Source of the DNA: Ehretia macrophylla
Taxonomy: Eukaryota > Streptophyta > Magnoliopsida > Boraginales > Ehretiaceae
Direction of reading: 5' to 3'
Length of the DNA: 64,000 nt
NCBI GenBank assembly: GCA_037974665.1
Contig: CM075765.1
Span: 6,329,501-6,393,500 of the forward strand
The notes under the pieces are model-generated. The model did not search any database. It worked only from the letters and a program-made list of their open reading frames with translations, and was not told the origin of the DNA. The translations under genes and the position numbers were made by a program. Below, one piece after another: positions 58,000-64,000 of the stretch; position 1 is the stretch's first letter; every line of letters starts with the position of its first letter.

Positions 58000-59490
58000 T
58001 TACCAACATCTTGTGCTCATAGTAGAGAATTGAGCAGACAAGCTAGACCTACTGGCAAAAACTTTTCCTTTATGCTTCAACATAGGAGCTGGCGTCCACT
58101 GGCTAAACTTAGATGAACCAAAACTTGCTTCTTCACATTCTATGCGAGGTGATAAATCTGCTTTGTGACACTTAGAGAACCATTTAGACTTCATGTAAGT
58201 GCTAGTCCTCCATGGTGGTATATGAAGACCTCTTTCTCTAAGTGAATGCTTAGCTTCAGAGCAAAGGATGGAAATTATCTTGTTAAGCTTTTGTTCATCT
58301 CCAACAAATATTTTTGGGAGTATGTTAGAAAGCTCTTTGAAAGTTGAGGTAGGCCTCGCCACTTCAAATTGTGATTTGAAATCTATGTCTACTATCAACC
58401 TCAATGGACCACCATGCTCATGTTTCATTACAACGTCAATGTACTCATAATCACCTGTTCCACACCAAAGAATGTAATTAATATTATAAATCACCTAATT
58501 AAAATGAAAGATATAGTACTACCAATTTCACTTCAAGAATAGAATATATGTTGAATAACACATATAGTATCTTATGTTGACCGCTTTTGTCAACTAACTC
58601 TTCTAATTTCAAAATACAATCTTCTACTCCATGAACTAATGGCTTTGCACTATTGTAAATTCTAAAATTATGTTGAAAAATAGACAATTAGGTTACGAAT
58701 TTTAAACGTGATTGCATTTAGTGAAAGGATTATTTCATTACCTCGTCATCTAATTTTGGTTAGAATTCCCCAAAGAAATAACGATAATACAAAAACATTG
58801 ATTTAATGATTAAAAGATTGTATTTTAAAAATAGAGAATTTAGTTGAGAAAGTCAGCTAACATAAAAGACTATTCATGTTATTTAATAAATAGAAAATAG
58901 AATAGTATATACCGCCGGGGCAATTTGAAGTAGTAGACCAAGATGTATGACATAAAGAAGCGTTATAGCCATCCATTTTCAGGCACATAACAAGCCGTTT
59001 CTTCACACTGGTATCGTTTTCTTCATCAACTTTTTTTCTCATGTGCTTCAACACTCTCTCAAAAACAACAGCTTCAGCTGCATTCCTGCTTTCAACTATC
59101 TCCTATACACAAACATAAGATCTCAGAATTACATAAATCATATTAATCAAACTGACGCAATACAAAATAGTTTAAGAATAATAAAAACCATCTAAGTACC
59201 TGTAAAATGTGACATTCAGTGTTATGATTATTGCAAGGAAGGATTTGTGAAGGGACTGAGCAAAATGGTGGTGCAGATTCTGATTCGATGTAATCATTAA
59301 CCATCTGAAGCAAGTTTTCCTCTTCGAAGCTATCCATAATCCTCTCTAGTTTTGTCCTCTGCTGATTCTCTTCTATGATAATATAAGACTGGCGGTTACA
59401 CTTTATAGACGGTCCAAGTTCTTTTCGCCTTAAATATGTACGTTTTCTGGCGGTGCGATTGAATACATCTAGTGGCAGATGAGAGGTCAT
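58000..59490 (-). CDS. DUF506 (PD-(D/E)XK-like) family protein, three exons
   Basis: Exons on the - strand are 59490-59200, 59102-58913 and 58454-58000 (291+190+455 nt), giving 311 residues. Splice sites are GT/AG: donor CAG|GTACTT, acceptor TATAG|GAG, donor G|GTATAT, acceptor AACAG|GTG; phases fit. The start is the first ATG in the open frame (MTSHLPLDVFNRTARKR); the frame is open upstream but has no earlier ATG. Landmarks are FEEENLLQMVNDYIESE (exon 1), MKMDGYNASLC-type sequence, read here as CLKMDGYNASLCHTSW, and NCPGG (exon 2), then DYEYIDVVM, RLIVDIDFKSQFEVARPT, ILPKIFVGDEQKLNKIIS and GLHIPPWRTSTYMKSKW (exon 3). This is the plant DUF506 signature. The family has a predicted nuclease-like fold of unknown activity; one Arabidopsis member, RXR1, restrains root-hair growth. 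No stop or shift interrupts it, so it is probably functional. A possible AATAAA lies at 57561-57556. Confidence 0.87.
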
Positions 59491-60113
59491 GATTAGGAGG
59501 TCAAAAAAAACAAAAGAAAAGTAATCAGCCCATGGTATCGGTAGAGAATATCCAGAAAACTTTTTTTCCCGAAAGGTCACGAAAATGACAGTTTAAAGTA
59601 ACTCCAAGCGACATAGCTAGAAAATTAATGTTGGGAAGGTCAAATTTTTATTTTTGTATTATATTTTTTGTATAGTATTTTTTTGTTAGTATAAAAAATT
59701 ATACAATATTTTTTGTATAGTATTTTGTAGTTAGTACTACTTCAAAGTATTTTATAGTTTGTATAGTATTTTTTGTACAGTTTTGCGTTAAAACAATATT
59801 CAACATGATTATGCTAGCTAGTCATGTAAACAATTAAATAAACTCAGTATCACAGTAAGACTAAATAAATTTCATTTGATCATTGTTAATTCATAATAAA
59901 TATTCTTAATTAGCTATTATTGAAAAAAAAATTAACTAAAAAATTTAATCAAACACAATGATATATTTACAGGAAGATTTTTTAGAAGAAAATGAAGATG
60001 ATAGTAATTTTGTTTAAAAAAATAAAAAAGTGCAACACACAACTTTTAATTTCTCGTCAATTGACAAAGGGCCTTTGCGTTTCCTTTTTTTTTTTTTTTT
60101 TGTTTCACCAACG

Positions 60114-60167
60114 TAACTAGGCTGCTAAGCAAAAAAACTCTAACTAGGCTGCTAAGCAAAAAAAAAA
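60114..60167 (+). repeat. 27-bp tandem direct repeat
   Basis: TAACTAGGCTGCTAAGC followed by an A-run occurs twice, offset by 27 bp (60114 and 60141). Confidence 0.9.
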
Positions 60168-60189
60168 CTTCACCATGTTGCGGTCGTGG

Positions 60190-60243
60190 AGAGTCGAACC
60201 TGTGCCAATAGTGTGGATATGCTTGTAACCAACCACTAAGCTA
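60190..60243 (-). other. tRNA-like sequence with A and B boxes
   Basis: On the - strand TAGCTTAGTGG (A box, 60233-60243) is followed after about 32 bases by GGTTCGACTCT (B box, 60190-60200), the internal RNA polymerase III promoter layout. No cloverleaf with a closed acceptor stem could be drawn with confidence, so it is a tRNA-derived repeat (SINE-like) rather than a tRNA gene. Confidence 0.55.
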
Positions 60244-60517
60244 ATTCATACTTTGTGAATATTAATAAATTTTTTAATATTTATTGAGGGAGCTAAATCT
60301 ATTTTTTTAAAATATATATATATATATTTTTAGAGCGGGCGCCCCCCCACCCTGAAAGTTCTGCTTTAGTGCTATTCTTAGAATATCTTCTTGAGAATAT
60401 CCTTGTTTGACGTAGTCATCAGAAGTTGTGCAACTTATTTTACCACTGTTAACGAGTGGCGTACAGGTGAGGCTGCTGCGTAAAAAAATTTGGGTTTTCT
60501 TTGTACTCTAAATAAAA

Positions 60518-60918
60518 GGGTAAATTTTACACGTAGTCCCTATTGTTTAAATATTTTTTTAATATAATTTTTAATATTTTAAAAAATTTATAGAAGTTCT
60601 TAATGTTTACAAAAATTATTCAAAATGATCTTTATTGTTCAAACTTAACCAATTTGATTCATATTATTTTTCAAAAAATTCAATTTAGTCCCTATTATTT
60701 TTTTAAAAAAATTCAATTCAATCCATGCATGTTATCCCTGTTTGGAGGCTAAATGAAATTTTATGGAAAATAATAGGGACTAAATTGATTAATTTTAAAC
60801 AATATAGATCATTTTAAATCACTTTGTAAACATTAAGGACCTCTATGAATCTTTTAAAATATTAAAGATCAACTTGAAAAAAATAGCAAACAATGGGGAC
60901 TAAGTGTGAAATTTACCC
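60518..60918. mobile_element. palindromic MULE-type MITE, 401 bp
   Basis: The ends GGGTAAATTT and AAATTTACCC begin long inverted repeats extending through ACACGTAGTCCCTATTG and its near complement at 60888-60910, and further across much of the element. Flanks CTAAATAAAA (60508-60517) and CTAAATTAAA (60919-60928) form a 10-bp duplication with one mismatch, as expected for Mutator-like elements. Non-coding. It lies about 1 kb upstream of the DUF506 start. Confidence 0.87.
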
Positions 60919-60928
60919 CTAAATTAAA

Positions 60929-61139
60929 TGCCAATTAGTTTTTTGACTTGAAAGAGAAAAAACCCTCTTTGTTTTAGGTTATTTCACTAGTGTTAATCAG
61001 AAATATTAATCATTCCAATCTACAATTTGAAGTTGAATTGAAAGTGATTGTTGTTAATTTCTTAAATAAATCAATACAAATACAAACATTATAAGCAATG
61101 AGATCAGACTGAGTTTTTTTTTTTTTTTTTTCATTTTTG
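60929..61139. other. intergenic AT-rich sequence
   Basis: Contains a poly-T run near 61113-61131. Nothing coding seen. Confidence 0.4.
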
Positions 61140-61704
61140 TCAGAATCAAACTTGCATTAATATAAGATTATTGCAAATATGTGGATCAGATGAACCTAGT
61201 GAAAAGAAACAGAAAAAGAACAAACAAAGGCCCAAACTTAAAACCACACAGGCCCAATACAGAAAGGTAGAGACAATTAATAACCAAACAAAGTAAACCC
61301 GAAAGTAGTTGGACCAACTTCAGGACAACATGGGCCAAGTTAACAAATATGACTAGGGGCCTGGTCTAATAGACAAATGTAAAGAGGGTCAAAGCTCAAG
61401 CTAATAGGTCCAAGGAGCAAACACTAGCCCAAGAAACAGCTATCAAACCGCATCTCAAATTTACATCTGTTGAAGTAGAAAAGAGATATGTCGAAGAAGA
61501 AAGGAGAGAACATCATTGATAAAGGGACAATGTCTTCTAATATTGAGAAAAATGATGATTTACAATATATATAATGTGCATATATATAGGCATCATATTA
61601 CTTGAGCCCCAATGCATGATCCAGATGGTAAGATATAACTACGGTAAGCTAATAAATATGCATGACTATGGTAAGATAAATATATGCATGATATACATTA
61701 ACTT
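61140..61704 (-). repeat. probable copia 3' LTR fragment
   Basis: It lies just downstream (- strand) of a copia RNase H end and a purine tract (TTTGAGGGGAAAG on the - strand, about 61702-61714), where a 3' LTR is expected. No second copy is in the window, so the extent is a guess. Confidence 0.4.
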
Positions 61705-61714
61705 TCCCCTCAAA

Positions 61715-61925
61715 CTCAAGGTAGTACAAATTACACGAGCTCGAGATTGGAGATCAAAGCCTGAAGTTGACCTGGAGGATGAGTTTTGGTGAAGAGTTCT
61801 ACAAGCTGATCAGCTAAAGGTGTGTATTGAAATTTTGTATTGCCTTGAGCAACATATTGACGAATGAAATGACAATTACACCTGATGTGACAAGTGCGCT
61901 CATGAAAGATATCATTGTATGGCAT
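61715..61925 (-). pseudogene. pol: copia RNase H C-terminus, fragment
   Basis: The - strand reads PYNDIFHERTCHIRCNCHF, IRQYVAQGNTKFQYTPLADQ, LVELFTKTHPPGQL and QALISNLELV, the standard end of copia pol (H-x-E-x-D-C-H-F and LADxFTK boxes, partly changed). It is joined directly to Tat gag sequence at about 61925. Confidence 0.82.
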
Positions 61926-62744
61926 TATCACAATTCGAGGTCTCTTCAATGAGGGCTCACTTATCCCTGACCTCATATATACCCTCCTAGCTGCACCACT
62001 TTCTCCACTGGAGGCTACTAATCTGGTGATCATGTTTACCTCCCGAATAGGTCACCCTTGTTCACACCTCGAGCTTGCTTATTTCTCATGCCTCAGACTC
62101 TCCCTTTTTCTCCTTGGCTTGGGGTTATTCTTTTAACGTTGATACCAATTCAAATGACCCTTCTATGTCAGGGCCTCTATCTTATTCTTTAGCTCCTGGC
62201 AGTCATTTGTATCATGGCCATGGTTATTGTGAAACTTGCAATACTTATCTCGACTCCTCTTCCCAAGATCAGACTTCATCTTTTGTGGTTGTATCAAATC
62301 GAGAGGAGTTCTGATTTTGACCAAGATATTAGACCCAGGAGCATTCAATGGCGTGCAGTTTGTGAACTAAGAATGTCTGTTTTGCTCTTATTTTCTTTTT
62401 CCCCATTCCATGGGGTATTCCATCACTCTCCCTCTTATCTTTACCAACGCTGGCACTGACTTTCTTAACTGCCTCCTTTTTCTATTCTTTTTAAGCATTG
62501 ATAAGCTCCTCCGCATACAGGGGCGGAGCCAGGCACTAGCGCTCAGTGTAGGCACTCGGTGCTTGGCCAATAATCCGGTATCTGAATTATATGTCATTTC
62601 ATTTTTGTTTAGTTGCTGAAAAGGAAAAAGAGGAGGAAAAAAATTGCATTTGTTTCACTTTTACTATTTAAAAAATACAGCTGTTGAAAAGTAAAAAAAA
62701 GAAAAGAAGAAGGGAAGAAAATAAAATGAATGCGCTTTTACTAG

Positions 62745-62811
62745 GAATTGAACTTGCAACCTTCTACTTCTCCTATAAGTTCTTAACCAATTAAGCTAGC
62801 CTACCTCTTAA
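62745..62811 (-). other. tRNA-like unit 1 in the MITE
   Basis: On the - strand TAGCTTAATTGGTTAAG (A box) precedes a degenerate B box (GGTTGCAAGTTCAATTCC). It is near identical in layout and length to unit 2. Confidence 0.6.
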
Positions 62812-62898
62812 AGACTACAACTTTAAAGGTAAATGGGATACATTTGTAGGAAAGAAATAAAAAGAAAGGGAAAAACACAATAATACTGCTACTGTCAA

Positions 62899-62965
62899 GA
62901 ATTGAACCCGCAACCTTTTACTTCTCCAACAAGCACTTAACCAATTAAGCTAGACTATCTCTTAA
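62899..62965 (-). other. tRNA-like unit 2 in the MITE
   Basis: On the - strand TAGCTTAATTGGTTAAG (A box) precedes GGGTTCAATTCTT (B box) at tRNA-like spacing. It is the better of the two units, but the acceptor stem does not close clearly. Confidence 0.62.
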
Positions 62966-64000
62966 TGCAAGGATACAAAACTTAAAAATAAATAAGTCAG
63001 TGTATGCCTGTGCGTACATTCTTCTCCATGTGGCTCCGCCACTGTCCACATGGATATACTCCTCAACCTTTGCCATAAGTTCGGTTAACAACTTCGGAGG
63101 TTTCTTGGTTAGTGAGCCATGAATGTTGCATTATTGAGACCCTTAGTATAGGTTGTCACTGCAAATTTATCATCGAGCATGGTAATCTCCAAGGAGGATC
63201 GGTTGACTAGGGTAGAAAATTCTTTGAGAATTTATTCCACTCCTTGTTTAATGCTCAGCAAGGTGGCAGTGTGCATCGATGGTTTCTTATTGCTTGGGAA
63301 TCAGTCAAAGAAGGCCTCAGTCAATTGATTGAAAGTCTCAATCGAGCCTTCCTCGAGTTTAGTGAACTATCTACAGGTCACATCATTTAGAGTGGTCGGG
63401 AAAGCTCGACACATGAGGGTATCCAAGACATCATAGAAGTCTGTGCCTGAAGACAGTAATATAAACATTTGGGTATTCACTTTTATCATACATCGGCAGC
63501 GAATGGAGTACGTATCCGGGTGGATGCGGCTCATTCATAATTTCTCGAGTAAAAAGGTTTTACCCTTGCCCAGTATGAGCTTGAGCGCTAGTAGTTCTAG
63601 ATCCTTTGTGACCCCCAGTCATTGGGCACTTTCCCCTAGTGACTTTAGGTCGGTAAGTAGGTCCGGATGATTCTTTATCATCAACTTCTTGTGGAGGTGG
63701 CCTTGCAGGTTCTGCCAATCTAATAGGTACAATGGGGTTAACAATATGGACATATGTTTGGGCTAGTAGTGGTTGAACTGTAAGGTTCATTTGGGAAGTA
63801 AGGATTTGGGTTGGCTGAGCTGTTTGGGCCTGTGTTTGGGCTTGAAGAAAACGGCTCAGGGAATCCTGTAAACAGTTTACTGCTTGAGCTGGTGCGGTGG
63901 TATTTGCCCACCGACTTGGATATAGCTATAGGTATTCACCATTGTGTGAAAACTCAGTGGGATTGATATTTGGTTTCTACAGACAGTGTCAACTTGTTAA

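Larger units (their letters stand above)
59491..60517. other. upstream region of the DUF506 gene, repeat-rich
   Basis: Holds degenerate repeats of TTTTGTATAGTATTTT at 59664-59783, a poly-T run near 60085-60101, a 27-bp direct repeat at 60114-60167 and a tRNA-like sequence at 60190-60243. Fragments near 59604-59640 (AGCTAGAAAATTAATGTTGG) and 60330-60360 (GGGCGCCCCCCCACCC) resemble ends of a hAT-like repeat common in plants, but too decayed to bound. No clear TATA box was chosen. Confidence 0.5.
62518..63044. mobile_element. hAT-like MITE, 527 bp, with tRNA-like units
   Basis: Ends CAGGGGCGGAGCCA and TGGCTCCGCCACTG are inverted repeats with CAG...CTG termini. The 8-bp flanks TCCGCATA (62510-62517) and TCCACATG (63045-63052) match at six of eight bases, the two changes being transitions. 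It carries two 67-bp near copies with A and B boxes. No protein is encoded. Confidence 0.78.
61926..64000 (-). pseudogene. gag: Tat-type gypsy gag 2, interrupted by a MITE
   Basis: From the window edge leftward the - strand shows the conserved primer-site segment (near 63965-64000), an N-terminal P/Q-rich stretch (63790-63560), then EIMNEPHPPGYVLHSLPMYD, a decayed central part, KFHNNHGHDTNDCQELKNKI (62163-62348; the H-x-H-x-C region of Tat gags) and EVNMITRLVASSGESGAARR near 62020. It matches the domain order of Tat/Ogre-type gag. Several stops. The hAT-like MITE at 62518-63044 is inserted in it, and the pol side is replaced by copia sequence at about 61925. Confidence 0.75.

Noticed and set aside
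59491-59580. longer N-terminus of the DUF506 protein
   Set aside because: The frame is open but contains no ATG upstream of 59490, and the extra residues do not look conserved.
60190-60243. functional tRNA gene
   Set aside because: A and B boxes are present but no convincing acceptor stem or anticodon arm could be drawn.
1-64000. CRISPR arrays, operons, riboswitches or rRNA genes
   Set aside because: None seen; repeats present are LTRs, transposon ends, tandem duplications and microsatellites, as expected in plant nuclear DNA.

Overview
The window is a gene-poor, AT-rich stretch of a plant nuclear chromosome, probably a eudicot. The evidence is layered plant LTR retrotransposons (Ty3/gypsy chromoviruses of Tekay type, Tat-type gypsy, and Ty1/copia of Angela and Ale type), CACTA, hAT and MULE-type DNA elements, and one spliced nuclear gene of the plant family DUF506. 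There are no bacterial features, operons or CRISPR arrays. Lineage names rest on remembered family motifs; no database search was run.

Layout. 264-16798 is a decayed Tekay-like chromovirus on the + strand. Its 3' LTR is split by a second Tekay-like element on the - strand (6334-15712, target duplication GGTGT). 16799-17308 is the end of a CACTA transposon. 17309-28336 is an old copia element on the - strand ('copia A'). It is cut by an Angela-family solo LTR (18600-22573), which itself holds a gypsy solo LTR (19506-21648, duplication GTATT), and by an Ale-like copia element (23142-26177). 28337-34833 is a - strand gypsy LTR carrying a 3.95 kb non-autonomous CACTA element (28427-32380, duplication ATT).

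35530-53852 is an Angela-like copia element. It holds a young non-autonomous LTR element in its 5' LTR (36184-42261, duplication GTTTA), a hAT MITE in its leader (44892-45203), and a gypsy solo LTR in its reverse transcriptase (47681-50605, duplication TGGAC). 55066-56580 is a Tat-type gag with its 5' LTR. 58000-59490 (- strand) is the only gene that looks like an intact host gene: three exons, 311 residues, DUF506. Its upstream side carries AT-rich repeats, a tRNA-like sequence and a palindromic MULE-type MITE (60518-60918). 61140-61925 is a copia 3' end, and 61926-64000 a second Tat gag interrupted by a hAT-like MITE that carries two tRNA-like units (62518-63044).

All autonomous retroelements seen here are broken by stops, frameshifts, deletions or insertions. 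The most active-looking item is the non-autonomous element at 36184-42261, whose two 2.5 kb LTRs are almost identical. Target-site duplications give the order of most insertions. Two observations stand out: a conserved block, with a short palindrome, shared by several otherwise diverged gypsy LTR families; and tRNA-like A/B-box units lying inside or next to DNA-transposon remnants.
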